DNA from: an uncultured Lachnospiraceae bacterium
GTDB taxonomy: Bacteria > Bacillota > Clostridia > Lachnospirales > Lachnospiraceae
Length of the DNA stretch: 64,000 nucleotides
Direction of reading: 5' to 3'
Assembly (NCBI GenBank): GCA_947631955.1
Contig: CANRNJ010000013.1
Location: 1-64,000, forward strand
The notes below the pieces were generated by a model. That model saw only the letters and a list, made by a program, of their open reading frames with translations, was not told the DNA's origin and ran no database searches. Shown in pieces: positions 44,501 through 52,803 of the stretch (position 1 is the first letter of the stretch; each line of letters starts with the position of its first letter). The translations under genes were made by a program, and so were the position numbers.

Positions 44501-45745
44501 TTCGGGATCAAAAAAGGCGGCGGCATAGTAATGGGCAACGGTCTCCACCTCTCCGTCGTCCAGAAGGAAAGCCGCTTTCATCAGGGCTTCGCCGTAGCCG
44601 GTAGAGCAGGAGCGTACGATCTGCACGCCCTCCGGAAGCAGAGAATAGATCTCTTTCAGAGAGCGGATCGCCGTTTTGAGAGGACTTCCGTCGTTGCTGC
44701 TGTAAAAAGAGTAGAGCAGGGAACCGTCTTCCCCTACCAGAGCGACTTTCGTCGTGGTGGAACCGGCGTCGATCCCCAGAAAGCAGCTGCCCTTGTAAGA
44801 CGCAAGACGGGAGGTGTTGACGTGATGGGCGTTGTGCCTTGCGCAGAAGGCGTCATAGTCCGCCTTGGAGGTAAACAGAGGCTCCATGCGCTCCACTTCA
44901 AACTCCATCTTGATATCGGACGATAATTTTCCGACCATCTGCTCCATGGTGAAAAAGGTATCTTCCTTCGCGTTTAACGCGGAACCGATCGCGGCGAACA
45001 GATGGGAGTTGTCGGTGTCGATGATATGCTGTTCATCCAGTTTCAGCGTGCGGACAAACGCCTGCTTCAACTCGGACAGAAAGTGCAGCGGCCCGCCCAG
45101 AAAAGCGACATGGCCGCGGATGGGTTTCCCGCAGGCGAGTCCGCTGATGGTCTGGTTTACGACGGCCTGAAAAATAGAGGCCGACAGATCTTCCTTGGTC
45201 GCGCCCTCGTTGATGAGAGGCTGTATATCGGATTTGGCGAACACGCCGCACCGGGCAGCAATCGTATACAGAGAATGATAGTTTTTGGCATACTCGTTCA
45301 GCCCGGACGCATCCGTCTGGAGCAGAGAGGCCATCTGATCGATGAAAGAGCCTGTACCGCCGGCACAGATGCCGTTCATGCGCTGTTCGACGCTGCCGCC
45401 TTCAAAATAGATGATCTTGGCGTCTTCCCCGCCGAGTTCGATCGCTACGTCTGTGGCTGGGGCAAAAGTCTGAAGAGAGGTGGATACCGCGATCACCTCT
45501 TGGACAAACGGCACCTGAAGATGATTGGCAAGCGTCAGTCCGCCGGACCCGGTGATCATCGGGTGCACCGTCAGATCGCCGAGCTGGCCGTAAGCTTTCT
45601 GAAGCAGCTGCGAGAGCGTTTCCCTTATGTTTGCAAAGTGTCTTTGATAATCGGAAAAGAGTATCTGCCGTCCGGAATCCAGAATGGCGATCTTTACGGT
45701 CGTGGAACCGATATCGATACCGAGGGTGTATTGCATTTCACTCAT
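41507..45745 (-). CDS. Giant BcrAD/BadFG-type acyl-CoA dehydratase activase (1412 aa)
   Basis: Two successive ASKHA ATPase domains ([18 protein letters not shown] near the start; [20 protein letters not shown] near 325), each with the Gly-rich loops of 2-hydroxyacyl-CoA dehydratase activators ([31 protein letters not shown]). A DUF2229-type region and an HgdB-like C-terminal region follow. Cysteines CKGCTNNC near 640 may bind a metal or Fe-S cluster. Such proteins couple ATP hydrolysis to low-potential electron transfer. No dehydratase subunit gene lies nearby, so the substrate is unknown. ATG 45745 follows AGGAG by 11 bases. Confidence 0.88.
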   Translation of the reverse strand: MSEMQYTLGIDIGSTTVKIAILDSGRQILFSDYQRHFANIRETLSQLLQKAYGQLGDLTVHPMITGSGGLTLANHLQVPFVQEVIAVSTSLQTFAPATDVAIELGGEDAKIIYFEGGSVEQRMNGICAGGTGSFIDQMASLLQTDASGLNEYAKNYHSLYTIAARCGVFAKSDIQPLINEGATKEDLSASIFQAVVNQTISGLACGKPIRGHVAFLGGPLHFLSELKQAFVRTLKLDEQHIIDTDNSHLFAAIGSALNAKEDTFFTMEQMVGKLSSDIKMEFEVERMEPLFTSKADYDAFCARHNAHHVNTSRLASYKGSCFLGIDAGSTTTKVALVGEDGSLLYSFYSSNDGSPLKTAIRSLKEIYSLLPEGVQIVRSCSTGYGEALMKAAFLLDDGEVETVAHYYAAAFFDPEVDCILDIGGQDMKCIKIKNQTVDSVQLNEACSSGCGSFIETFAKSLNYSVEDFAKAALFAEHPIDLGTRCTVFMNSKVKQAQKEGASVSDISAGLAYSVIKNALFKVIKVSDASELGRNIVVQGGTFYNDAVLRSFEKITGCEAIRPDIAGIMGAFGAALIAREHYTAGEKTTMLNLEQITRLQFETSMAKCKGCTNNCRLTINKFTGGRQYISGNRCERGLGRTKNENNLPNLYDYKLKRLFSYEPLSADKARRGTVGIPRVLNMYENYPFWFTFFTRLGYRVVLSPSSNRKIYELGIESIPSESECYPAKLAHGHVAWLISQKVDFIFYPALFYERDEFHEANNHYNCPIVTSYSENIKNNVEEIGRGEVRFRNPFMSFGNLKTVTSALAREFSELPVSEVMEAADEAWKELARARQDMRDKGEEVLRYMEKEHVRGIVLAGRPYHIDPEINHGIPELINSYGIAVLTEDSVSHLADPERPLIVSDQWMYHSRLYAAASFVKTRDDLDLIQLNSFGCGLDAVTTDQVNDILSGSDKIYTCLKIDEVNNLGAARIRIRSLLSAIKVREQKKKQRIIRSSAINKVAFTEEMRQNYTILCPQMSPIHFEIMQAGFEACGYHFEVLANDNRHAVDVGLKYVNNDACYPSLMVVGQIMDALLSGKYDLNKVAIIMTQTGGGCRATNYVGFIRRALEKAGMAQIPVISLNLAGIESNPGFHLNAELLIRAAYSALFGDILMRCVYRMRPYESEPGSVNALHAEWAERCRTFVSRRHMSLYTFRRMCREIIEDFDAVPIREDLNKPRVGIVGEILVKYAPAANNHLVELLESEGAEAVVPDLLDFMLYCFYNQIYKADHLGTSRKSAAVSRMGIWALEKLRGAAVSAFEKSRHFTPPVSIYKIVDYAKPIVDIGNQTGEGWFLTGEMVELIHSGVNNIVCTQPFACLPNHVVGKGVIKALRKRFPLSNIVAIDYDPGASEVNQLNRIKLMLSTAQKNLKKEA

Positions 45746-45900
45746 TTCAGATATCACTCCTAATCTTCTTATTAATATGGATATTGTCGGATTTAGTCAT
45801 TATACGACACGGTTTTACAAAAAGCAATCCGCTAATTGATGGAAAATGCCCGGTCAATTATTAAATTTTTATGACTTGGCGGTTTTAAAAGACCGCGGCG

Positions 45901-45929
45901 TTTACTTTTAAATAAAGGAATGATAAAAT
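45901..45929 (+). promoter_or_regulatory. Promoter of the rhomboid-like/sigma-like operon
   Basis: TTTACT (45901-45906), a 17-bp spacer and TGATAAAAT (TAAAAT 45924-45929) form an extended -10 promoter. The -10 overlaps an ATG at 45928, so that codon lies before the expected transcript start and is unlikely to be used. Confidence 0.6.
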
Positions 45930-45978
45930 GTATTCAGTTTTTACAGCGAAAATACATTACAATGACTGGGAGAATGAT

Positions 45979-46845
45979 ATGAGTCCTTTTGAACGTAAGT
46001 TTGGCAGATATGCGATCCGGAATTTGTCTTTTGTCTTGGTGATCTGTTATGCCGTGGGATATGTGCTGCAGCTGCTCGACCGGAGCAACAGCCTGCTTCT
46101 TTATCTCACTCTGGATCCCTATGCGATCCTGCACGGGCAGGTATGGAGGCTGGTCACATGGATATTGATCCCGCCGCCGTCAGGCAACATTCTGCTTACC
46201 CTGATCATGCTGTATTTCTACTGTTCGATCGGCACGACGCTTGAAAGGACATGGGGCACCTATCGGTACAATGTGTATCTTTTTCAGGGGATGCTGTTTA
46301 CGATCGGGGGAAGTTTCCTGCTGATGGGATTCCATTATCTTTTTCATGCGGAAGAGATAGCGGCTGTCGGCCCGGATTACTATTTCCTGATCACATCGCT
46401 GTATTTCAGCACGTATTACATCAATATGTCGATCTTCCTGGCTTTTGCGGCGACTTTTCCGGATGTTCAGGTGCTTTTGATGCTGATCATACCGATCAAG
46501 GTCAAATGGCTTGGAATCATCTATGCCGTCATGCTGCTGTTTGAATTTCTCCAGACAGGGGTGGACGGCAGGTTCGCGATCGCCGCATCGCTTATGAATT
46601 TTATCGTTTTCTTCATCACTTCGCGCAATATGATGCATCTGAACCCGAAACAGATCCACCGGCGGCAGGAGTTTAAACGTGATGTGCGCCGCAATACGGG
46701 GATCACGAAGCATAAGTGCGCTATCTGCGGCAGGACGGAAGTGGACTGTCCGGGGATGCAGTTCAGGTTCTGCTCCAAGTGCGACGGAAACTATGAATAC
46801 TGTGAGGAACATTTATATACCCACACCCATGTAAAGAGGGGTTAA
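45979..46845 (+). CDS. Rhomboid-like membrane protein without catalytic residues, with C-terminal zinc-binding tail
   Basis: A 288-residue protein with about six membrane helices. HGQVWRLVTWIL and GTTLERTWGTYRYNVYLFQG match the L1 loop and TM2-3 region of rhomboid proteases, but no GxSG serine motif or catalytic His is present, so it is a pseudo-rhomboid. The C-terminus (about 240-288) has four CxxC-type cysteines (HKCAICGRTE, FCSKCDGNYEYC) and several His, likely binding zinc. ATG 45979 (GGGAGA upstream) is preferred over ATG 45928. The sigma-like gene follows after 3 bases. Confidence 0.75.
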   Translation: MSPFERKFGRYAIRNLSFVLVICYAVGYVLQLLDRSNSLLLYLTLDPYAILHGQVWRLVTWILIPPPSGNILLTLIMLYFYCSIGTTLERTWGTYRYNVYLFQGMLFTIGGSFLLMGFHYLFHAEEIAAVGPDYYFLITSLYFSTYYINMSIFLAFAATFPDVQVLLMLIIPIKVKWLGIIYAVMLLFEFLQTGVDGRFAIAASLMNFIVFFITSRNMMHLNPKQIHRRQEFKRDVRRNTGITKHKCAICGRTEVDCPGMQFRFCSKCDGNYEYCEEHLYTHTHVKRG

Positions 46846-46848
46846 CAT

Positions 46849-47580
46849 ATGGACAAAGAAGTTCTGTTTGCAAAGACGCTGGAACAGGTCAGGAAGACTG
46901 CCGGAGCGCAGGGAAACTGTATTTCGGAAGAGCAGCTGCAGGAAGCTTTCGCCCCGCTTGGGCTGAGCGCCGGGCAGATGGATATGGTGTGCGATTACTT
47001 AAAGCAGCGCCGGATCGGTATCGGGGAAGCGGTCGATCCGGACGAATATCTGGCGGCAGAGGAAAAGGATTATCTGGATACTTATCTGGCTCAGTTACAG
47101 GATATTCCCAGACTGTCCGAAGGGGAGAAAGAGGCGGTGACCCTGTCGGCCATGGCGGGGGACGCGGACGCGCAGGCGGCGCTGGCGCAGGTCTATCTGC
47201 CGGAGGTGGTGCAGATCGCCAAGCTGTATGCCGGGCAGGGGGTGTATCTGGAAGACCTGATCGGAGAGGGCAATATGGCCGTGGCGTCGGGCGTCACAAT
47301 GCTTGGGGCTCTGGAACACGCTTCGGAGGCTCAGGGGATGCTTGGCAGGATGATCATGGATGCGATGGAAGAGTACATCACCATGAATGTGGAGGAGAGC
47401 GAGAAAGACCGGAAGATCGTCGATAAAGTCAACAAGGTGGCGGACGCCGTACGGGAGCTGTCCGAGGAACTTCGCAGAAAAGTGACGATCGAGGAAGTCA
47501 TGGCGGAATCGGGACTGAGCAGGAAAGCGATCGAGGATGCCGTCCGGATAAGCGGCGGCAAGATAGAGGATCTGGTGTAA
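46849..47580 (+). CDS. Degenerate sigma-70-like protein lacking region 4
   Basis: A 243-residue protein. Residues about 20-55 look like sigma region 1.1 (ISEEQLQEAFAPLGLSAGQM), and about 80-150 like regions 1.2-2.2 (YLAQLQDIPRLSEGEKEAV and VVQIAKLYAGQGVYLEDLIG). The aromatic -10-melting segment (RFSTYATWWIR type) is missing, and the protein ends in a region-3-like helix pair (VADAVRELSEELRRKVTIEE). Without region 4 it should not recognise a -35 box. It may be a core-RNA-polymerase-binding regulator or a relic. It lies in one operon with the pseudo-rhomboid. Confidence 0.7.
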   Translation: MDKEVLFAKTLEQVRKTAGAQGNCISEEQLQEAFAPLGLSAGQMDMVCDYLKQRRIGIGEAVDPDEYLAAEEKDYLDTYLAQLQDIPRLSEGEKEAVTLSAMAGDADAQAALAQVYLPEVVQIAKLYAGQGVYLEDLIGEGNMAVASGVTMLGALEHASEAQGMLGRMIMDAMEEYITMNVEESEKDRKIVDKVNKVADAVRELSEELRRKVTIEEVMAESGLSRKAIEDAVRISGGKIEDLV

Positions 47581-47641
47581 AACAGCGCGGAGCGGGCGGC
47601 TCTTGCCAGAAGGCGGCGCGGGAAGAAGGTACGGTAAGTCA

Positions 47642-48064
47642 GTGGACTACAGAGATGATGATTTCAAATATTATATGCAGGATGCCGGTTCCCTTTATCT
47701 GGGCGCAAGGTACAGCTATGCGGATATCTTGGGTCATGAGATGATCTCCTTCAAGTACAAGAGCATCGTGGAGCATTATATCCTGAAAGACACCGATCCG
47801 GAAACAACGCTGGAAAGCCAGCTTTATTATATGACTCCGGATCAGTTTTCCTATAGGACGTATCTGCAGCTTAAGGCGCGGGTGAAGATCAGTATTCTGG
47901 CACAAAAGAAAAAACTGTTTGGCGGGCCAAAGATCGGGTATGAGAGCCGGGTGGTCAAACTGGAGGAACTGGTGCAGATGAACCTTGCCAAAAAGAAACA
48001 GTGCGGTCTGGTCATACAGGAACTGGTCCTGTCAAAACTGGCGCTGATGGCTTTCAATGTGTGA
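47642..48064 (+). CDS. Hypothetical protein (140 aa)
   Basis: The protein reads VDYRDDDFKYYMQDAGSLYL... to LSKLALMAFNV and is rich in Tyr, Lys and Leu; it is soluble and mostly helical in the second half (LQLKARVKISILAQKKKLFG). No domain is recognised. The start is uncertain: GTG 47642 has only a weak upstream site, and ATG 47675 or TTG 47603 are possible. It directly follows the sigma-like gene and may be its operon partner. Confidence 0.6.
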   Translation: MDYRDDDFKYYMQDAGSLYLGARYSYADILGHEMISFKYKSIVEHYILKDTDPETTLESQLYYMTPDQFSYRTYLQLKARVKISILAQKKKLFGGPKIGYESRVVKLEELVQMNLAKKKQCGLVIQELVLSKLALMAFNV

Positions 48065-48158
48065 TTTTGTAATTTTTTGTCGAATTACGCGATGAATGAC
48101 ACAGATAAATTGTGAAATAAGGGTTGCTTATCGCGTTATTATCTGTTAAACTGACATT

Positions 48159-48334
48159 GCTAGACAGGAAACGGGACAAGTTGACAGTCCTCTGATCTGA
48201 TCAGTCAGGGCACTCGTTAAGGAGTTTTGATCTTGTCCGGCGGTGATATATATTAACATGTATTAGCTTAATGTATATTGTAGAATTCCCTTTTACTCAA
48301 AACGGCAGAGATGATTTTTCATCTCTGCCGTTTT
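48159..48334 (+). ncRNA. Candidate structured small RNA
   Basis: A promoter TTGCTT (48124-48129), 17-bp spacer and TAAACT (48147-48152) precedes about 175 nt without an open frame, closed by a strong terminator. Inside, GGACAAG (48174-48180) pairs with CTTGTCC (48232-48238), enclosing a CTGAT/ATCAG stem, and an AT-rich hairpin follows (48246-48280). No known RNA family was recognised. The next gene starts 365 bp downstream beyond a repeat array, which argues against a leader. Confidence 0.45.
48299..48334. terminator. Strong intrinsic terminator
   Basis: A perfect stem (AAAACGGCAGAGATGA at 48299-48314 with its complement at 48319-48334) closes on a 4-nt T loop. The A and T flanks make it work in both directions. 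A second GC-rich stem (CCGGACC/GGGTCCGG, about 48351-48385) follows. Confidence 0.85.
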
Positions 48335-48438
48335 CGTATGGGCGCCGGACCGCCGTAAAAAGGGCATAGGCGGCCGGGTCCGGTGTCCGTATCCAAAGCG
48401 CGCCGCATAATATTTTTGCTAAGTTTTGGGAAGCGTGG

Positions 48439-48662
48439 TATACTATAGAGCAGATTCAGCAATCTGCCCTAAGAGAATTGCTTCGCAATCAACAAGAGTA
48501 AATTGCTTCGCAATCAACAAGAGTAAATTGCTTCGCAATCAACAAGAGTAAATTGCTTCGCAATCAACAAGAGTAAATTGCTTCGCAATTAACTCCAAAG
48601 AATTGCTTCGCAATTCTCCCGGAATGATTTACAGTATTGGCATCTGAGATATGGTATACTAT
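48439..48662 (+). repeat. Palindromic repeat family, locus 3 (one expanded unit)
   Basis: Extended -10 elements TGGTATACT at 48436-48444 and 48652-48660 bracket the unit. It has a first hairpin with a CAGC loop (48447-48470, one mismatch), an expanded second hairpin (48476-48615), and the tail CGGAATGATTTACAG ... GGCATCTGAGA. Its period is 216 bp, which is 91 bp after subtracting five extra 25-bp copies, the same as at locus 2. The second -10 is the likely promoter of the M16C peptidase gene at 48699. Confidence 0.8.
48476..48615 (+). repeat. 25-bp tandem hairpin array, six copies
   Basis: The core CTTCG recurs at 48481, 48506, 48531, 48556, 48581 and 48606, exactly every 25 bp. Each copy is a small hairpin (ATTGC, loop TTC, GCAAT) joined by CAACAAGAGTA spacers. 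The last copy varies in its flank. Perfect identity of most copies suggests recent slippage expansion. Confidence 0.9.
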
Positions 48663-48698
48663 AGGGCAGATGTTGGACGGAAAGGAGTTTATGTACTT

Positions 48699-51620
48699 AT
48701 GCAGATCGAGCAGTTAGAGGCGTATACCGTCTTGGAAAAAAGACAGATCAAGGATATCCGTTCGGTCGGTTATCTGCTGAAACACAATAAAACGGGAGCG
48801 CGCGTGGCGCTTTTATCCAATGATGATGAAAATAAAGTATTCTATATCGGTTTCAGGACCCCGCCCAAAGACAGCACGGGCGCTGCGCATATCGTGGAGC
48901 ATACCGTACTGTGCGGATCCGACAAATATCCGCTGAAAGATCCTTTTATCGAACTGGCAAAAGGTTCTCTCAACACCTTTTTAAATGCTATGACGTATCC
49001 GGATAAGACGGTGTATCCGGTCGCCAGCTGCAACGACAAAGATTTTCAGAACCTGATGGATGTCTATCTGGATGCGGTCTTTCATCCGAACATTTACCAT
49101 GAGGAGAAGATCTTTAAGCAGGAAGGCTGGCATTATGAGATGGAGGACGCCGAGGACGATCTTACGATCAACGGTGTAGTCTACAGTGAGATGAAGGGAG
49201 CCTATTCCTCGCCTGACGACGTGCTGTGGAGAGAGATACTGAACTCTCTCTATCCGAATACCGCGTACTCCGTGGAATCGGGCGGTGATCCGGATGTGAT
49301 ACCGCAGCTTACCTATGAGGAATTTCTGGCTTTCCACAAGCGGTATTATCATCCGTCCAACAGTTATATCTATCTGTACGGCAATATGGACATGGCTCAA
49401 AAACTGCAGTACATCGACGAGGAATACCTGTCCAAGTATGACGCGCTTGCGGTGGATTCACAGCTTGCGGTGGAGCCGCCTTTTGAAAAGACCCGCATGA
49501 TCGAGAAAGAGTATCCGATCATGGAGAGCGAATCGGAGAAGGATAACGCTTATCTTGCCTATAATATTTCGTTCGGCGCACAGCCGGATACAGAGTTCAA
49601 CTACGCCCTTGACACACTGGCGGAAGTGCTCTGCATGATGCCGGGGGCTCCGGTCAAACAGGCGCTTCTCGATGCGGGGATCGGAACGGATATAAGCTGC
49701 GATTACGATATGGGCGTGAAACAGCCTTATTTCTCCATTATCGCCAAAAACGCCAATGTGGAGCAGAGGGATGCGTTTATCCGCACCATTGAGGACACAC
49801 TGGAAGGACTTGTCCAAAAAGGGCTCGACAAGCAGGCGATCCGTGCCGATTTGAATAACAGTGAGTTCAAATACAGGGAGGCGGATTACGGTTCGCGGCC
49901 CAAGGGGCTTATGTACGGCCTGCAGATGCTGGATACATGGCTGTACGACGACGCGAGACCTTTTGCGAACGTGGAACTGTTAGACACCTATCGAAAGCTG
50001 AAAGAAGCGGTGGATACGTCTTATTATGAAGACCTGATCAGCCGTTATCTGCTTCAAAATACGCACAAGAGCGTGGTGGCTGTCAAGCCGGTAAAGGGAC
50101 TGACAGGCCGCAGGGAGAGAAAACTGGCGGAAGAACTGGCAGAGAAAAAAGCCGCCATGAGCAGGGAAGAGATCGAGCAGATCGTCAGACAGACGCATGA
50201 ACTGGCGCAGTATCAGGAAACGCCGGATACTAAAGAAAATCTGGAAAAGATCCCGCTGCTGTCGAGGGAGGACATGAAGAAGGAAGCGGCTCCCTACTAT
50301 AACGAGGAGATCAAAACGGGCGGCACGACGCTTCTGTATCATGAGATCTATACCAACGGCATAGGATATCTGCGGTTCCTGTTTGACTTAAGACAGGTGC
50401 CGGAAGAGCTGTTTCCCTATGTGGGGCTCTTAAAGGCGGTCATTGGTCTGGTGAGCACGGAGAATTACAGCTACAGTGAACTGTACAATGAGATCAATCT
50501 GCAGACGGGCGGCATCGCCCCCGCAGCGGCCTCTTATACGGACGCAAGGGATCTGTCCAAGTACACCATCACGTTCGATCTGAAGGTCAAAGTGCTCTAC
50601 GAAAATCTGCCGCGCGCTTTTGAACTTGCAAAGGAGATACTGACCAGATCCGATTATACGGATACGAAGCGCCTTTATGAACTTGTGGCGGAGGCGCGTT
50701 CCTGTAAGCAGGCGGAAATGATGTCGGCGGGACACCGGGTGGCGGCGGAAAGGGCGCTGTCCTATTTCTCCAAACCGGCGGCCGCTCTGGAACAGATCAG
50801 CGGGATACCTTTTTACCGGACTCTGGAGAGCATGGAGAAGGAATTTGACGCAAGGAAAGAGGAGATCTCGGCGAATCTGGACAGGGTGATACGCTGTATC
50901 TTCCGGCCGGAGAATCTGATGGTGGACTACACCGCAGAGCGCGAAGGGCTCAAAGGCATGGAAGAACTGATCGGGGACTTTAAGAGCTCCCTGTATACCG
51001 ACGCGCTGGAAAGCGCCGGATACGATCCTGTGCCGGTCAGAAAGAACGAAGGATTTATGACGTCGGCGCAGATACAGTATGTGTGCCGCGCGGGTAATTT
51101 TGGGCAGAAAGGGCTTGCCTACAACGGCGCGCTCCATGTGCTGCGCGTGATGATGGGATACGATTATCTGTGGACGCAGGTTCGGGTAAAGGGCGGCGCC
51201 TACGGCTGCATGTGCGATTTTGCAAAGACCGGTGACAGTTATTTTGTATCGTACAGAGATCCCAATCTCACCGACACGGTTGATGTGTTTGAGAAGGCGG
51301 CAGACTATATCGCCCGGTTTGATGCGGATGAAAGGACTATGACGCAGTATATCATCGGCGCCGTCAGCGAGATGGATATCCCTATGACGCCCGCCATGAA
51401 GGGGACCTATTCTCTCACAGGCTATATGACTCACTATTCTTATGAGATGGCGCAGAAGGACAGAGATGAACTGTTGGCGGCGGATGCCGCTGCAATACGC
51501 AGTCTGTCGAAACACATACGGGCTTTTATGGATGAAGACTGCTTGTGCGTGGTAGGCAATGAGGAGAATATCAAGACATGCCGGGAACTGTTTAAAGAAA
51601 CGGAATATCTGTTCCACTGA
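48699..51620 (+). CDS. M16C (insulinase/presequence protease-type) zinc metallopeptidase
   Basis: A 973-residue peptidase with the inverted zinc motif HIVEH (H64, E67, H68) and the downstream glutamate region in NGVVYSEMKGAYSSPDD. Four homologous M16 half-domains and an M16C-associated hinge segment (about 450-500) are expected for this length. It degrades short peptides in the cytoplasm; there is no signal peptide. AAAGGAG lies 11 bases before ATG 48699. First gene of a run leading to era, recO and alaS. Confidence 0.93.
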   Translation: MQIEQLEAYTVLEKRQIKDIRSVGYLLKHNKTGARVALLSNDDENKVFYIGFRTPPKDSTGAAHIVEHTVLCGSDKYPLKDPFIELAKGSLNTFLNAMTYPDKTVYPVASCNDKDFQNLMDVYLDAVFHPNIYHEEKIFKQEGWHYEMEDAEDDLTINGVVYSEMKGAYSSPDDVLWREILNSLYPNTAYSVESGGDPDVIPQLTYEEFLAFHKRYYHPSNSYIYLYGNMDMAQKLQYIDEEYLSKYDALAVDSQLAVEPPFEKTRMIEKEYPIMESESEKDNAYLAYNISFGAQPDTEFNYALDTLAEVLCMMPGAPVKQALLDAGIGTDISCDYDMGVKQPYFSIIAKNANVEQRDAFIRTIEDTLEGLVQKGLDKQAIRADLNNSEFKYREADYGSRPKGLMYGLQMLDTWLYDDARPFANVELLDTYRKLKEAVDTSYYEDLISRYLLQNTHKSVVAVKPVKGLTGRRERKLAEELAEKKAAMSREEIEQIVRQTHELAQYQETPDTKENLEKIPLLSREDMKKEAAPYYNEEIKTGGTTLLYHEIYTNGIGYLRFLFDLRQVPEELFPYVGLLKAVIGLVSTENYSYSELYNEINLQTGGIAPAAASYTDARDLSKYTITFDLKVKVLYENLPRAFELAKEILTRSDYTDTKRLYELVAEARSCKQAEMMSAGHRVAAERALSYFSKPAAALEQISGIPFYRTLESMEKEFDARKEEISANLDRVIRCIFRPENLMVDYTAEREGLKGMEELIGDFKSSLYTDALESAGYDPVPVRKNEGFMTSAQIQYVCRAGNFGQKGLAYNGALHVLRVMMGYDYLWTQVRVKGGAYGCMCDFAKTGDSYFVSYRDPNLTDTVDVFEKAADYIARFDADERTMTQYIIGAVSEMDIPMTPAMKGTYSLTGYMTHYSYEMAQKDRDELLAADAAAIRSLSKHIRAFMDEDCLCVVGNEENIKTCRELFKETEYLFH

Positions 51621-51690
51621 TATTTCCGCTAAGGGAAAGGCGGAGTAAGGAAAAGCCGGCACAAGAAAAATCCGGCAGGAGGATAAGAGA

Positions 51691-52803
51691 ATGGGAAGGC
51701 ATACAAAAAAGGATACAAAAAGGAGTCTGGCGGCGCGGTCAGGACGTTTTGCAGCCGTGGGGCTGGCCATATGCGCCGTTATGTTTACAGCTGCAGGCTG
51801 CGGCGGCACATCCAAGTCAGAACCGGCCTATGATACGACGGCCGCGGAGGATGCTTATATGGACAATGGCTACGGCGTGTATGATACGGCGGCCTATGCG
51901 GGGGAGCCTGCTGCGGAAACCGTGGAGGAGTATGAATCCGGAGCCGGTGTGCAGACCACAGATGAAGAGGCGTCCGGCGAAACGGTGCAGGCGGCGGACC
52001 GAAAGCTGATCCGCACGGTGGATCTTTATACGGAAACGGAACGGTATGACGAACTCCTTGCCGGTCTGGAGGACCAGATCGCCTCACTCGGCGGCTATGT
52101 GGAATACCGGTATCAATACAACGGCAACCGCAATATGTATGTATCTCCTGCGGAAGAAAGTACTTTTGCCAACCGGAGCAGCACGCTGACTGTGCGCATC
52201 CCGTCCGACAGACTGGATGAATTTATCGGCAGGGTGGGTGAGGAGTCCAATATCGTCAACAAAGAGGAGCGCGTGGAGGACGTAACGCTTAAGTATGTGG
52301 ATCTGGAGAGCCATAAGAACGCGCTTGAAACGGAGCAGGAGCGCCTGATGGAACTGATGGATCAGGCGGAAACGGTGGAGGACCTGATCGCCATAGAGTC
52401 GCGCCTGTCGGAAGTCCGGTACGAACTGGAGAGTATGGAATCCCAGATCCGGACCTTGAAGAATCAGGTCATTTACAGTACGGTGAACCTGAACGTCCAG
52501 GAAGTGAGAAGACTGACGCCTGTAAGCGACGAGAGCATCTGGGGAAGGATACGGCAGGGGCTTTCGGATACCTTTTATGATATGAAGGACGGCCTGCAGA
52601 ACGGCTTCGTCGGATTTGTCGTCAATCTCCCCTATATCGTGCTGTGGCTGGCTGTGCTCGTCATTCTGTTTTTGATCGGACGCGCCCTGTGGCGTGCCGT
52701 GAACAGACGCCGCACCGGCAGAAAGGCCAAAGAAAAACACGAAGGATCAACACCTGCCGGGGATGCAGAGTCCGGCGGACAGACGGAGGATATTCATGGA
52801 TAA
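51691..52803 (+). CDS. DUF4349 lipoprotein with C-terminal membrane helix
   Basis: A 370-residue protein with lipobox-type signal FTAAGCGG (Cys near 37), a low-complexity acidic linker (about 40-100), a DUF4349 core (about 105-330) containing a coiled coil (LESHKNALETEQERLMELMD), a membrane helix (NLPYIVLWLAVLVILFLIG) and a basic cytoplasmic tail. The role is unknown; it presumably anchors at the membrane's outer side. GGAGG precedes the ATG. Its stop overlaps the era start by 8 bases. Confidence 0.85.
   Translation: MGRHTKKDTKRSLAARSGRFAAVGLAICAVMFTAAGCGGTSKSEPAYDTTAAEDAYMDNGYGVYDTAAYAGEPAAETVEEYESGAGVQTTDEEASGETVQAADRKLIRTVDLYTETERYDELLAGLEDQIASLGGYVEYRYQYNGNRNMYVSPAEESTFANRSSTLTVRIPSDRLDEFIGRVGEESNIVNKEERVEDVTLKYVDLESHKNALETEQERLMELMDQAETVEDLIAIESRLSEVRYELESMESQIRTLKNQVIYSTVNLNVQEVRRLTPVSDESIWGRIRQGLSDTFYDMKDGLQNGFVGFVVNLPYIVLWLAVLVILFLIGRALWRAVNRRRTGRKAKEKHEGSTPAGDAESGGQTEDIHG

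Noticed and set aside
48476..48615. Regular array resembling a CRISPR
   Set aside because: Period is 25 bp with identical hairpin units and no variable spacers or cas genes; it is a simple tandem repeat inside a larger repeat unit.
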